Source of the DNA: an uncultured Bacteroides sp.
Lineage (GTDB): Bacteria > Bacteroidota > Bacteroidia > Bacteroidales > Bacteroidaceae
Assembly: GCA_900552645.1 (NCBI GenBank)
Contig: USAN01000008.1
Location: forward strand, 8,427 to 72,426
Direction of reading: 5' to 3'
Length of the DNA: 64,000 nt
The notes below the pieces were generated by a model. The model saw only the letters and a list, made by a program, of their open reading frames with translations, searched no databases and had not been told where the DNA came from. The position numbers and the translations under genes are program-made. This document shows, piece after piece, positions 26,132 through 35,755 of the stretch; the stretch's first letter is position 1; each line of letters begins with the position of its first letter.

Positions 26132-27796
26132 TTATTTATCAATTCTAAACCAATCTACATCTGCCCATCCGCCATCATTCGTAACTATTGCAGGACGAGT
26201 ACAGAATATTCCTACCTTTGCGCCAATCCATTGTCCTTCCTTAGCCTTGAAAGTGTTGCCTATTTTTTTGAAGGTATTTCCGTCCGTACTATAACTGAAG
26301 TCACATTTTACTATAATGTCATTTCCTCCTTCACTTTCTTTTATCTTATCATTGTTTGATGAAAACTTAACACGAAGATAGAAAGTATTTCCTTTTAATA
26401 GTACCGATTCTTCAGCAACTTCGGCAGCTCCGCGGTCGGCTTTATTGCATACAGCTTCAGTAAGAACGAGACCTTTGTCACTGTTTTCTACAAATAAACC
26501 AGCATAATCACGGCCCATAACTACAAGACCAGTACGTTCACCTTTATATTTCTGTGCAGGAGAGAATGTAATCTTGGTAGTAGCTGTAAAATTAGGAGCA
26601 GGTGTTTTTTGCAACATAAGATTTGATACATCCCACAAACTTTTGTAATTTTCGGGTACGGGATAAGAATATAGTCTTACATAACCTTCAGTTTCGTTGA
26701 AGAATGCCCATTTTTCGTTTATATTAGCATGCCACTGCCATTGTGGTGATATTATGTTTGTATTGAACTCATCACTTTCCTGTGGTGTACAGATTGGATA
26801 ATTTTTTCCTACATTAGGTTTCTTGTATGTAAGTACAGGTTCTCCACAACCGTCTCCATCTTTGTCAATACCTATAACAGGCCAATCATTAACCCATTTC
26901 ATAGGCTGAAGATGTACTAAGCGCCCGTATGCACCAACATCTTGAAAATGCAGGAACCAGTCTTCGCCTGTAGGAGTAGTAACCCATGCTCCCTGATGAG
27001 GACCGTTTACCGGAGATTTACCTTGAGCAAGTACTGTTTTCCATTCATAAGGACCATATACGTTTTTAGAACGAAGTACTACCTGCCAACCTGTAGGTAC
27101 TCCGCCTGCCGGATGGAAAATGTAGTAATATCCGTTATGTTTATAAAACTTAGGACCTTCGCATGTTTGATGAGCTTCATGACCGTCGAATACTATTCGT
27201 GACTGAGTAATGGCCTTACTTGCATCCTTGTTCAATTCGCATATTGCAATAACACTTTTCAATCCAGCTCTACTACCTGCATAGGCATGTACCAGATAAA
27301 CACGACCATCATCATCCCATAAAGGAGATGTATCTATTATACCTTTACCCTCTTTAACTAATACAGGTTCGCTCCATGGACCCTCTGCATTCTTAGATTT
27401 TACCATGAAAGCTCCCTGATCTGGATCTCCCCAAAAAATATAAAACTCACCATTGTGATGACGAATGCAAGGAGCCCATACACGATTGCCATGTTCGGGT
27501 CTTGTATCTGTTACAGGTGGAAGTGCATAAGGTACTGCAGCCCCTATTATACTCCAGTTTACAAGATCTTTTGAATGAAGAATCTGTAATCCCGGAAGAC
27601 AATTGAAGCTTGAAGATGTCATGTAAAAGTCATCGCCTACTCTGCATGCATCCGGATCAGAGTAATCTGCATAAAGAACAGGATTCTTATAGGTACCGTT
27701 TCCTTTGTCGGCTACCCATACTTTCGATACGTAATTCTGCGCTGTAGCTCCAATCATAGATGCTCCCAGCAGGATTGCGGTAATAAGTGTTTTCAT
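26132..27796 (-). CDS. GH43-family glycosidase (arabinosidase/xylosidase type)
   Basis: The 554-residue enzyme has a signal peptide (LITAILLGASMIGATAQ) and a five-bladed beta-propeller GH43 domain. The catalytic base lies in PVLYADYSDPDACRVGDDFY (residues about 38-57). The pKa-modulating aspartate lies in the GIIDTSPLWDDDG region near residue 150 and the general acid in the THQTCEGPKFYKHNGYYYI-like block near residue 212. A C-terminal beta-sandwich domain (about residues 345-554) follows. Members remove arabinose, xylose or galactose side chains. The neighbours suggest pectic arabinan or galactan side chains as substrate, but specificity is not decided by sequence. Confidence 0.9.
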   Translation of the reverse strand: MKTLITAILLGASMIGATAQNYVSKVWVADKGNGTYKNPVLYADYSDPDACRVGDDFYMTSSSFNCLPGLQILHSKDLVNWSIIGAAVPYALPPVTDTRPEHGNRVWAPCIRHHNGEFYIFWGDPDQGAFMVKSKNAEGPWSEPVLVKEGKGIIDTSPLWDDDGRVYLVHAYAGSRAGLKSVIAICELNKDASKAITQSRIVFDGHEAHQTCEGPKFYKHNGYYYIFHPAGGVPTGWQVVLRSKNVYGPYEWKTVLAQGKSPVNGPHQGAWVTTPTGEDWFLHFQDVGAYGRLVHLQPMKWVNDWPVIGIDKDGDGCGEPVLTYKKPNVGKNYPICTPQESDEFNTNIISPQWQWHANINEKWAFFNETEGYVRLYSYPVPENYKSLWDVSNLMLQKTPAPNFTATTKITFSPAQKYKGERTGLVVMGRDYAGLFVENSDKGLVLTEAVCNKADRGAAEVAEESVLLKGNTFYLRVKFSSNNDKIKESEGGNDIIVKCDFSYSTDGNTFKKIGNTFKAKEGQWIGAKVGIFCTRPAIVTNDGGWADVDWFRIDK

Positions 27797-27805
27797 AGAT
27801 ATTAT

Positions 27806-29029
27806 TTACTCTTTTATTTTTATGATACATGGTTGTTCCAATGATTTTTTCCATTCAGCTAAATAACGGAACCAATCTTTATCGTCATTAAATCCAAATT
27901 TTTCTTTTTTTGAGGTAAATGTAGTATAGTAATGAAAGCTGTTTTTCCCATCTGCACTAATTGTGTATAGATAATTGTCGGCATCTTCTGTTTCTTTGCC
28001 GCGAATTGTTTTAGGAATGAATGTTCCTATCCCTACTGTTTCTTTTGCATATTTTACAGTGTCGCCTACTGGCCAGTCCGTTCCCCAACTTCCAAGTAAA
28101 CCATCATGATCGGAAATCATGGAAGGATTTTCCTTAAGTTTCTGTACACCTGTTGAGAAAGTCTTTTTGTTAAGTGGCTCATCGAAAATAGACTCTATCT
28201 TTATATCACGATGTCCGGCATATAGAGTATACCTGTTTATCATGTTGATCTCGTCATTTTGATATTCCCATCCAGTAACGCGAGCTTCTACAATAGCACG
28301 TACTGGCCCTGATGATATAACTCTTTCAGTACGTTCAACTACCGGAGTAATATGACTTGCAGAGCTCCCGGTCCATCCTTTTAAAGCTCCTATTCCGCAG
28401 CTATTGTTTACCTTGAGTACATCATCACCAAACCCACGTTTCAACTGTTCATCGGTTGGATAAAACTTGCTCTCATTTATTTCAAGTCCTTTATTGAATT
28501 TGCCATAAGGATCTACTGTCTGCTTCTCATTAAAGTATACTCGGTATGCAACAAGTTCACTTTCGAATGCTGGTCCGTGATGATGAGTAAAACTATATAC
28601 ATTTTCATCTCCAGAAGCCGACATACCTGTAATATATGCAAGTTTACCGCGCCCGTTGTAAGCCATCATTTCTGCAAATGTTCTTGCTGGGTAATTCTTT
28701 TTTTCCTTTATGGAAGAAAGTGTTATATGGAAAGTTTTTGTAGATTTAGCAGGAATATCTGCTACAAATGCTAGTTCGTCTGCACGTGCATCTTTGTCAA
28801 GATCGTCAATCTGTGACGGAATTTCCTTAGTGCCCTCAGTTACCGTTGCCGATTTTATTCTGAAACCAGTATTAAGCTTATTAAGATTAATAACAATAGG
28901 TTCATCAGTACGAATATGATTAATCGGATTTGTAACCGTAATTGTTATTTTTTTCGTTGAGTTCTGTGCAGTTAAGTTTCCAGAAAATCCTGTTATAATT
29001 AACAGGACCATAATAATGTGCTTTTTCAT
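27806..29029 (-). CDS. DUF4861-family secreted protein of the pectin cluster
   Basis: The start is placed at ATG 29029 because the signal peptide (MKKHIIMVLLIITGFSGNLTA) begins there; the in-frame extension upstream crosses a hairpin. The 407-residue protein matches DUF4861, a family often found in pectin and rhamnogalacturonan loci of Bacteroidales, with beta-sandwich features resembling rhamnogalacturonan-acting enzymes (for example ITVTNPINHIRTDEPIVINL). I recall no settled biochemical role. It is 9 bases upstream of the GH43 gene, and a strong hairpin separates it from the upstream GH28 gene. Confidence 0.8.
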   Translation of the reverse strand: MKKHIIMVLLIITGFSGNLTAQNSTKKITITVTNPINHIRTDEPIVINLNKLNTGFRIKSATVTEGTKEIPSQIDDLDKDARADELAFVADIPAKSTKTFHITLSSIKEKKNYPARTFAEMMAYNGRGKLAYITGMSASGDENVYSFTHHHGPAFESELVAYRVYFNEKQTVDPYGKFNKGLEINESKFYPTDEQLKRGFGDDVLKVNNSCGIGALKGWTGSSASHITPVVERTERVISSGPVRAIVEARVTGWEYQNDEINMINRYTLYAGHRDIKIESIFDEPLNKKTFSTGVQKLKENPSMISDHDGLLGSWGTDWPVGDTVKYAKETVGIGTFIPKTIRGKETEDADNYLYTISADGKNSFHYYTTFTSKKEKFGFNDDKDWFRYLAEWKKSLEQPCIIKIKE

Positions 29030-29051
29030 AAATTTGTATTGGTTTTTAATA

Positions 29052-29104
29052 ATAAAAATTACTCTTTTGGAAAGAATAAGTATACATTCTTTCCAAAAGA
29101 GTAA
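29052..29104 (-). terminator. Strong hairpin between the GH28 and DUF4861 genes
   Basis: A perfect 19-bp stem (29059-29077 pairing with 29086-29104) has an 8-base loop and is followed, on the minus strand, by TTTTTATT. It ends only 29 bases upstream of the DUF4861 start codon, so it may terminate part of the transcript or stabilise the upstream mRNA. Confidence 0.8.
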
Positions 29105-29114
29105 CAAATATACA

Positions 29115-30728
29115 TTAAAAGTTAAGTTCTACACCTTTTGCATCTACTGTTTTGTAATTATTATCACCTATAGTAACATTCGATACGTTTTTCATCTGAA
29201 TAGTTTTTCCCCCTTTTTTAAGTTTGATGCTAGTGTTTTTTATACTTACATCTTCTGCTTGACTCAATACTATTCCCTGATCGGCATTTACAATATTAAT
29301 GTCTTTAAGCTGAATATTCTTGATTCTCATTTCGGGCAGTCCGTTAAAGAATGCTGCTCTCTGAGCTCCGTTACAAGTAACATTACTTATATAAATATTA
29401 CGGAATGAAGGAGTCTCTTCGGTAACAGCAGGTATTGAGTTGTCTACTTTTTTTCTGTCTTCTTCTTCACCATCTTCACCCGGACCTTTACCACCATAGA
29501 ATAGATCGAATATCAAAGCATCGTTAGGTATGTTTATCATATTGATATTTTTGATGAAAATATTTTCAACCACTCCACCACGACCACGTGTACTCTTGAA
29601 TCGTAACCCTACATCAGTACCAAGGAAAGTACAGTTATCTACGTAGATATTTTTTACGCCACCCGACATTTCACTTCCTACTACAAATCCTCCATGACCA
29701 TGCAGTACTGTATTGTTCATTACTACTACATTTTGACAAGGTTCACCACGACGACGCCCATCGGCATCCTTACCAGATTTAATACATATACCATCATCTC
29801 CTGCATCGAAAGAATTGTTGGTTATAAGTGCATTAGTACACGATTCTAAATCGAGCGCATCGCCATTTTGCGAATACCATGGATTAGAAACTGTAACATT
29901 GTTTATAGTAATATCATTACATGAAAGTGGGTGTAGGCACCAACTTGGAGAGTTCTTGAAAGTAACTCCTTCAAGCAGAACTTTATCGCATTTTACAAAA
30001 CTCAATAATACCGGGCGTAACCAATCGCGTATGCTATTCCAATCATCTTGAGTCTTTATTCCTTCTGGAACATTGAAATTAGCACAAGCTTTTGCACCTT
30101 TTAGTGATCCTGTACTTGGATACCATATTTTCTGTGCATCATCTACTACACCTCCCGATGCTACAAGCTTTTTCCACTGAGAGGCCGTAAGTTTTTCTCT
30201 TTTTGTAGGACGCCAAGTATCTCCATTTCCATCGAATATTCCATATCCTGTTATTGCAATGTTCTTTGCAGAACGCGCAGAGATAGGAGATACGCATCGA
30301 CGAGTATCAAGACCTTCGAAAGATGTATTTATTATTGGATATTGTGAATGATCGTCTGTAAAAAGAATCAGTGCATTACGCTCAGTATACAGATTAACAT
30401 TATCAAGAATTTCAATAGGTCCGGTAATCCATAACCCTTCAGGTATTATTACTTTACCTCCACCTTTTTTATTTACTGCCTTGATTGCATTGTTTATAGC
30501 AGCAGTATTTAGGGTATAACCATCGGCCACAGCACCGAAATCTTTTATGTTTACGCTATAATCAGGAAATACTGGCTGTTTTACCTGATTCATTTTGAAA
30601 GGTAATTTTGAATAAAACGAAGCTTCAGGATAATCCTGTGCTTGTACTAAATGATTAATGCTTAATGCTGTAAAAAGTAATAGGGTTTTTATTATCGACT
30701 TTGATAATAAGATCTTTGGCAATATCAT
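29115..30728 (-). CDS. GH28-family polygalacturonase-like enzyme, first gene of the pectin cluster
   Basis: The 537-residue enzyme has an N-terminal signal sequence ending near QAQDY and a long beta-helix domain with GH28 motifs: SQNGDALDLESC, DAGDDGICIKSGKDADGRRR (catalytic aspartates), GHGGFVVGSEMSGG and LRFKSTRGRGG. Compared with the other GH28 gene it is longer, with an insertion between strands near residues 170-240 (DTWRPTKREKLTASQWKK) typical of rhamnogalacturonan or exo-acting members. It is probably periplasmic. It begins the cluster; the region in front (30729-31202) has an unusual inverted repeat. Confidence 0.9.
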   Translation of the reverse strand: MILPKILLSKSIIKTLLLFTALSINHLVQAQDYPEASFYSKLPFKMNQVKQPVFPDYSVNIKDFGAVADGYTLNTAAINNAIKAVNKKGGGKVIIPEGLWITGPIEILDNVNLYTERNALILFTDDHSQYPIINTSFEGLDTRRCVSPISARSAKNIAITGYGIFDGNGDTWRPTKREKLTASQWKKLVASGGVVDDAQKIWYPSTGSLKGAKACANFNVPEGIKTQDDWNSIRDWLRPVLLSFVKCDKVLLEGVTFKNSPSWCLHPLSCNDITINNVTVSNPWYSQNGDALDLESCTNALITNNSFDAGDDGICIKSGKDADGRRRGEPCQNVVVMNNTVLHGHGGFVVGSEMSGGVKNIYVDNCTFLGTDVGLRFKSTRGRGGVVENIFIKNINMINIPNDALIFDLFYGGKGPGEDGEEEDRKKVDNSIPAVTEETPSFRNIYISNVTCNGAQRAAFFNGLPEMRIKNIQLKDINIVNADQGIVLSQAEDVSIKNTSIKLKKGGKTIQMKNVSNVTIGDNNYKTVDAKGVELNF

Positions 30729-31202
30729 GGTATTAATTTATATAGTGAATAATAATTTTAATCTCTCAAAGAAGTTATTATTGTCTCTATAAATTATCCT
30801 CACGGACTATTTATAGAGCACAATAATTTTTTTCATGTTAACCTAATTCTAACCTTAAATAAATATTATGAAAAAACCTCTTAAATCTGTAAGCAAAAAT
30901 ATTGTATAAAAACAGAACTATTGTGTATTAATTGACAGTAATCGTGGAAATATTGTTTTTAGAAGTGGTAAATTTTGGTACAGATATACTTTTTTGTACA
31001 TCTGTATTTTTGAATTATCTATTTATTTGCCTCTTAAATATCAAGTTTTCAGTATTTTCTAAATAAAGATGATCTTTTTGTAATAAAGTTCCGTACGAAT
31101 AAAATTGCTAGACAATCTTTTCAATAATGTTTATAAAACATATAAATATTAATTTCCGTTTTAGTAATATATCCTTATGGTTGAATTTGTAGAAATTAAA
31201 TA
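30729..31202. promoter_or_regulatory. 474-bp divergent intergenic region with two inverted repeats
   Basis: No gene is visible. Two structures stand out. TTATTGTCTCTATAAAT at 30778-30794 pairs with 30809-30826 with a single bulged base, followed on the plus strand by a run of T (30827-30833). A shorter one, TACAGAT and ATCTGTA, lies near 30979-31006. The first is about 50 bases upstream of the GH28 start, so it may be an operator or a leader hairpin. I see no TAnnTTTG element for the GH28 gene. The promoter for fabI is just beyond the right end. Confidence 0.5.
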
Positions 31203-31216
31203 ATGATATTTCTGAA

Positions 31217-31247
31217 ATTGAATTTTAATTTATTGTTATTATCTTTG
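31217..31247 (+). promoter_or_regulatory. Bacteroidetes-type promoter of fabI
   Basis: ATTG (31217-31220) lies 19 bases before TATCTTTG (31240-31247). Transcription would begin near 31254, after an upstream in-frame ATG at 31203, so it decides the start codon at 31275. Confidence 0.75.
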
Positions 31248-31274
31248 TCGTCTAATTTAACAATTTTTGAAGGT

Positions 31275-32132
31275 ATGAGTTACAATTTGTTGAAAGGAAA
31301 AAGAGGTATAATATTTGGTGCACTTAACGAACATTCCATAGCATGGAAAGTTGCCGAAAAGGCAGTTGAAGAAGGTGCAGTTATAACATTATCTAATACT
31401 CCTGTTGCAGTGAGAATGGGAGAGGTATCTGCTTTGTCCGAAAAACTTAACTGTGAAGTAATAGCTGCCGACGCTACAAGCGTTGAAGACCTAGAGAATG
31501 TATTCAAACGTTCTATGGAAGTTTTGGGTGGTAAAATAGATTTTGTACTTCACTCTATAGGTATGTCACCTAACGTACGCAAAAAACGTACATATGATGA
31601 TCTTGACTACGATATGCTTAATAAGACTCTTGATATTTCGGCTGTTTCATTCCATAAGATGATTCAGGCAGCTAAGAAACTTGATGCTATCTCTGAATAT
31701 GGTTCTATTCTAGCTTTAAGTTATGTAGCAGCTCAGCGTACTTTTTATGGATATAACGATATGGCCGATGCTAAAGCATTACTTGAATCAATAGCACGTA
31801 GCTTTGGTTATATATACGGTCGTGAGCATAATGTACGCGTTAATACAATTTCTCAGTCACCAACTATGACTACTGCCGGAGCCGGTGTTAAAGGTATGGA
31901 CAAATTGTTCGACTTTGCGAACCGTATGTCTCCACTTGGAAATGCATCGGCAGATGAGTGTGCTGACTATTGTATCGTAATGTTCTCGGATCTGACACGT
32001 AAGGTTACCATGCAGAATCTTTATCATGACGGAGGATTCTCTAGCGTAGGTATGAGCTTACGAGCAATGGCTACCTACGAAAAGGGTCTTGATGAATATA
32101 AGGATGCAGAAGGTCATATAATATATGGCTAA
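31275..32132 (+). CDS. fabI: Enoyl-[acyl-carrier-protein] reductase FabI
   Basis: FabI performs the last reduction of each fatty-acid elongation cycle, using NADH or NADPH. The ATG at 31275 (MSYNLLKGKRGIIFGAL) is chosen over the longer frame from 31203 because a promoter lies inside that extension and the family begins here. The 285-residue protein shows the GIIFGALNEHSIAW nucleotide-binding motif (residues 11-24), VLHSIGMSPN near residue 95 and the catalytic pair Tyr160 and Lys167 (YNDMADAK). It is followed after 7 bases by a gldB-like gene. The triclosan-target fold is standard. Confidence 0.93.
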   Translation: MSYNLLKGKRGIIFGALNEHSIAWKVAEKAVEEGAVITLSNTPVAVRMGEVSALSEKLNCEVIAADATSVEDLENVFKRSMEVLGGKIDFVLHSIGMSPNVRKKRTYDDLDYDMLNKTLDISAVSFHKMIQAAKKLDAISEYGSILALSYVAAQRTFYGYNDMADAKALLESIARSFGYIYGREHNVRVNTISQSPTMTTAGAGVKGMDKLFDFANRMSPLGNASADECADYCIVMFSDLTRKVTMQNLYHDGGFSSVGMSLRAMATYEKGLDEYKDAEGHIIYG

Positions 32133-32139
32133 TTGAAAA

Positions 32140-33138
32140 ATGATAAAAAGAATTTTATTCATATTATTGTGTCTTGGGTTCTTTGTTTCCTGTGATTTTA
32201 CAGGAAATAAGGACCAAGCCGATAACCACAATATCAAAATAGATAGATACGACCATCTCCAGTTTGAGTATGTAACTACCAATAGTTTTACTGCACTGCA
32301 GAAAATGAACATGGAATATCCTCAGGCTACAAAATTGCTAATAGAAGATGTACTTGCGATAGGCGAAGTAGATGACAGTAAAATTAATGACCGTATGGTA
32401 GACTATTTCCGTGATACTACCTTACTGACATTAATGTACGAAGCCGAAGAAAAATTTAAGGACATAACTTCTATCGAAAACCAGTTTACAAGAGGCTTCA
32501 AGAGATTGAAGACAGAGATACCTGGAATAAAGATACCTAGAATATATTCACAACTGTCTGCATTGAACCAGTCAGTAGTAGTAGGCGACAGTATAATAGG
32601 ATTCAGTATTGACAAATATATGGGTTCGGACTATCCCCTTTATAAGCGTTACTATCATGAATACCAAAGCAGACTTATGACACAAGATAGGATTGCTCCG
32701 GATTGCTTTACATTTTATCTATTAAGTCAATATCCGTTAAACTGGAATCCAAAAAGAAATTTGCTTGATATTATGATGCACAGAGGCAAGATAAACTGGG
32801 TAGTAAGCAATATACTTGGATACAAATCGTTTGAAAAAGAACTAGGTTATAGCGAAAATGATATAGAATGGTGTAAGAATAACAAGGATATTTTATGGGA
32901 TAATATGATCCTTAAAGGACATATATATACCAATGATCCTATGATAGTGAGAAGCTACATTAAAGAAGATCCGTTCAGGCTTATACTTAGTATTGAAACT
33001 CCTCCATCTATAGGAGTATGGATGGGAATGCAGCTGATAGATAAATATATGAAAATAAACAAAGAAAAAACTATCAACGAACTGTTGAATGATACAGACT
33101 ATGTTGGAATGATATCTTCTATGAATTTAAAAATTTGA
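32140..33138 (+). CDS. gldB: GldB-like lipoprotein
   Basis: The 332-residue lipoprotein has a lipobox cysteine at residue 18 (FFVSCDF) and overall similarity to the GldB family named from gliding motility in Flavobacterium. Diagnostic segments are IDRYDHLQFE near residue 33, TFYLLSQYPL near residue 190 and PPSIGVWMGMQLI near residue 288. Many non-gliding Bacteroidales carry this gene, so motility should not be inferred. It is in a cluster with fabI (7 bases) and an rsmI-like gene (4-base overlap), suggesting an envelope housekeeping role. Confidence 0.82.
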   Translation: MIKRILFILLCLGFFVSCDFTGNKDQADNHNIKIDRYDHLQFEYVTTNSFTALQKMNMEYPQATKLLIEDVLAIGEVDDSKINDRMVDYFRDTTLLTLMYEAEEKFKDITSIENQFTRGFKRLKTEIPGIKIPRIYSQLSALNQSVVVGDSIIGFSIDKYMGSDYPLYKRYYHEYQSRLMTQDRIAPDCFTFYLLSQYPLNWNPKRNLLDIMMHRGKINWVVSNILGYKSFEKELGYSENDIEWCKNNKDILWDNMILKGHIYTNDPMIVRSYIKEDPFRLILSIETPPSIGVWMGMQLIDKYMKINKEKTINELLNDTDYVGMISSMNLKI

Positions 33139-33845
33139 AAATGGATACTGCTTTATATCTTATTCCGGTAACACTTGGTGATACCAATCTTACAAATGTA
33201 CTTCCTGCATACAATAAGGAAGTAGTATTGTCTATTAAACATTTTATAGTAGAAGACGTACGTTCTGCCCGAAGATTTCTTAAAAAGGTAGATCGTGAAA
33301 TAAATATAGATTCACTACAATTCTACCCACTCAACAAGCATACATCAAAAGAAGATATTTCGGGATATCTTGATCCTCTTATTAAGGGTGAGTCAATAGG
33401 AGTAATCTCGGAAGCAGGATGCCCTGCTGTTGCAGATCCTGGGGCGGATGTTGTAGCTATAGCACAGAGGCGTAATCTTAAGATAGTACCTCTAGTAGGC
33501 CCTTCATCTATTATAATGTCAGTAATGGGATCTGGATTTAATGGTCAGAGTTTTGCTTTTAATGGATACTTACCAGTTGATCAAAATGAAAGAATAAAGC
33601 GCTTAAAAGCATTGGAACAGCGTGTGTATAATGAGGACCAAACTCAACTTTTTATAGAAACTCCATATCGAAACAATAAGATGGCAGAAGATATAGTTAA
33701 TAACTGCCGTCCTTCTACTAAACTGTGCATAGCTGCAAATATTACTTGCGACAACGAATATATTAGGACAAAGAGTATAAAGGAGTGGCAGGGAAAATTG
33801 CCAGATCTTTCAAAAATTCCATGTATATTCCTTATCTACAAATGA
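33135..33845 (+). CDS. rsmI: RsmI-type SAM-dependent methyltransferase (tetrapyrrole methylase fold)
   Basis: The 236-residue protein resembles 16S rRNA (cytidine-1402-2'-O)-methyltransferase, which modifies the ribosomal decoding centre with S-adenosylmethionine. The conserved GVISEAGCPAVADPGADVVA motif is at residues about 93-112, followed by PLVGPSSIIMSVMGSGFNG and FIETPYRNNKM near residue 174. Its length is short of the usual 280 or so because the C-terminal extension is missing, as in some Bacteroidetes members. Its ATG overlaps the gldB stop by four bases. Its stop overlaps the 3' end of the opposite-strand gene by ten bases. Confidence 0.82.
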   Translation: MKMDTALYLIPVTLGDTNLTNVLPAYNKEVVLSIKHFIVEDVRSARRFLKKVDREINIDSLQFYPLNKHTSKEDISGYLDPLIKGESIGVISEAGCPAVADPGADVVAIAQRRNLKIVPLVGPSSIIMSVMGSGFNGQSFAFNGYLPVDQNERIKRLKALEQRVYNEDQTQLFIETPYRNNKMAEDIVNNCRPSTKLCIAANITCDNEYIRTKSIKEWQGKLPDLSKIPCIFLIYK

Positions 33846-34822
33846 TAGTTTTGCCATAGTGAACATACCATTTGAAGATGTTCTATCTCTTCTTGAAGGA
33901 ATATGCTATAGTTTGACTTATTATTAAGTATTTCTTCGGGAGAAACTAACTTATAGTCTTTTGATTTTAAATGAATGTTTTCATCTAATGGAAGTATATA
34001 AAGTATTATATTCTTTTTCTTTCCCTTTATAGACAAAGTATATTTTAAACTGAATCGAGGATCAAGTTTTGAGGCAGCAATTCCTAAAGAGAGTGAAGAG
34101 ATTTTTTTGGCTCTCTTATTGGCATTAGGTTTATGCTCGAATAGATAATCTTCGATCGGAGTGTCTAGTTTTCCAATATCAAACTTGCTGTAAATTCGTG
34201 GCGATACTAATATTTTTCCTTCATAAATCGGTATTACTCTTATTATTGGCATTACTCCATAATTTCTTATGAGAACTATTGTTAGTATATAGTTTACTAT
34301 TATACATACTATATATACTATAGGAGGTAATATATGTGTAAGTAGAAATATATTATCTATATGCATTGGCTGAAAAATGAAATATATTATGCATCCAACT
34401 ATAATATATATAAGCGAAAAAAATACAACCATTTGATTTGCTATCTGATTAAGAATGGTAACCTTATAGTAAGTTTCCTTAATGAGTGGATAATATATTT
34501 TAGGAAAAAAAATGAATACCATCGAGAAGCATAGTATCATTACAAGCAACGTAAGTGGTACGGATTTGTCAGGAATAAGAATATTACCTGTAAATAATTT
34601 TATAAGTGTACATATAACAAGAGCCAGAGTAGTATGTAAAAGGATAATGTTTGGCTTGAATATAATTGATTTTACCGCCTTTACATATATAGATGTGGTA
34701 ATACTTAATATGGTGCATGCGTAAATTACATAAGCATCAGTAAAGGATATACAGAAAAACATGCATATAATAGCCGGAATAAGCCCTAATGCAAGATTAG
34801 GATTTCTTTTTAAAAAACTCAT
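33836..34822 (-). CDS. Integral membrane protein of unknown function
   Basis: I do not recognise the family. The 328-residue protein has about seven membrane-spanning segments in its first 200 residues (for example LALGLIPAIICMFFCISFT, HTTLALVICTLIKLF and a long pair near residues 130-190). A soluble C-terminal part of about 125 residues follows, rich in lysine (NANKRAKKISSLSLG, SIKGKKKNIILYI). No catalytic motif is visible. It stands alone between the converging rsmI gene (10-base overlap of ends) and lipA, which lies on the same strand 76 bases upstream. Confidence 0.55.
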   Translation of the reverse strand: MSFLKRNPNLALGLIPAIICMFFCISFTDAYVIYACTILSITTSIYVKAVKSIIFKPNIILLHTTLALVICTLIKLFTGNILIPDKSVPLTLLVMILCFSMVFIFFPKIYYPLIKETYYKVTILNQIANQMVVFFSLIYIIVGCIIYFIFQPMHIDNIFLLTHILPPIVYIVCIIVNYILTIVLIRNYGVMPIIRVIPIYEGKILVSPRIYSKFDIGKLDTPIEDYLFEHKPNANKRAKKISSLSLGIAASKLDPRFSLKYTLSIKGKKKNIILYILPLDENIHLKSKDYKLVSPEEILNNKSNYSIFLQEEIEHLQMVCSLWQNYHL

Positions 34823-34898
34823 CTCTTCTCTCTCTATTTTATAAAAATCATATATACATAATAAACAAAATAGGCATTAACTTGTTTATTAGAACTAT

Positions 34899-35744
34899 TT
34901 ATTTTATATATTTTTCTGCATGATATGAGGATCTCACTAAAGGAGCACTCTCTACTTTCCTGAATCCTTTGTTTATAGCCTTTTCCTTATAAATAAGGAA
35001 TTGCTCGGGAGTAATGTATTCCTTTACCGGATAATGACGATGTGTAGGCTGAAGGTACTGACCAATGGTAAGTATGGAACAACCATTTTCGAGTAAATCG
35101 TCCATAATCTGCTCGACTTCCAATGAAGTTTCGCCTAAACCTACCATTATACCCGATTTTGCATTTATTCCTTCAGAGGAAATTTTTCTAATTACTTTCA
35201 GGCTCCTGTCATAGTCGGCTCCACTTCTTACCAATGGACTTATTCGTCTTACAGTTTCCATATTATGAGAAATTATATCTGGTAATTCATCTATTATAAG
35301 TTGAATGAGATTCTCATTACCTTTAAAGTCGGGTATTAGTACTTCGATAGTTGTATGAGGATTTATTTTTTTTATTTCACGTATAGTTGTAGCCCAATGA
35401 GTTGCTCCATAATCGCAAAGATCATCACGATCTACGGAGGTTATTACTGCATGGTCTAATTTCATGAGATTTATAGATTCTGCTACATTAAGGGGTTCAG
35501 TATCATCTAGCGGCATAGGATGTCCCGTACGGGTATTGCAGAATTTGCATGAACGAGTACATATATCACCACCTATCATGAAAGTAGCCGTACCTTTTCC
35601 CCAGCATTCACCCATATTTGGACAACGGCCGCTACTACATATAGTATGTAACTTATGTGAATCTACAATCTGTTTTGTGGCACTGTATCGAGTATTAGCC
35701 GCAATATTAATTTTAAGCCAATCAGGCTTTTTTACATGTTCCAT
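34899..35744 (-). CDS. lipA: Lipoyl synthase LipA
   Basis: LipA is a radical-SAM enzyme that inserts two sulphur atoms into protein-bound octanoate to form lipoyl groups. The 281-residue protein shows both iron-sulphur motifs: the auxiliary cluster C36, C41, C47 (CSSGRCPNMGEC) and the radical-SAM cluster C62, C66, C69 (CTRSCKFC). The auxiliary-cluster closing serine is expected in the APLVRSSYHAEKY tail. The gene follows a dipeptidyl peptidase gene on the same strand, but a hairpin ends just 11 bases before its ATG, leaving no space for its own promoter. Confidence 0.95.
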   Translation of the reverse strand: MEHVKKPDWLKINIAANTRYSATKQIVDSHKLHTICSSGRCPNMGECWGKGTATFMIGGDICTRSCKFCNTRTGHPMPLDDTEPLNVAESINLMKLDHAVITSVDRDDLCDYGATHWATTIREIKKINPHTTIEVLIPDFKGNENLIQLIIDELPDIISHNMETVRRISPLVRSGADYDRSLKVIRKISSEGINAKSGIMVGLGETSLEVEQIMDDLLENGCSILTIGQYLQPTHRHYPVKEYITPEQFLIYKEKAINKGFRKVESAPLVRSSYHAEKYIK

Positions 35745-35755
35745 GGTATTAAAAT

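Noticed and set aside
32140..33138. Gliding motility inferred from the GldB-like gene
   Set aside because: No other gld or spr genes are nearby, and non-gliding Bacteroidales keep this gene.
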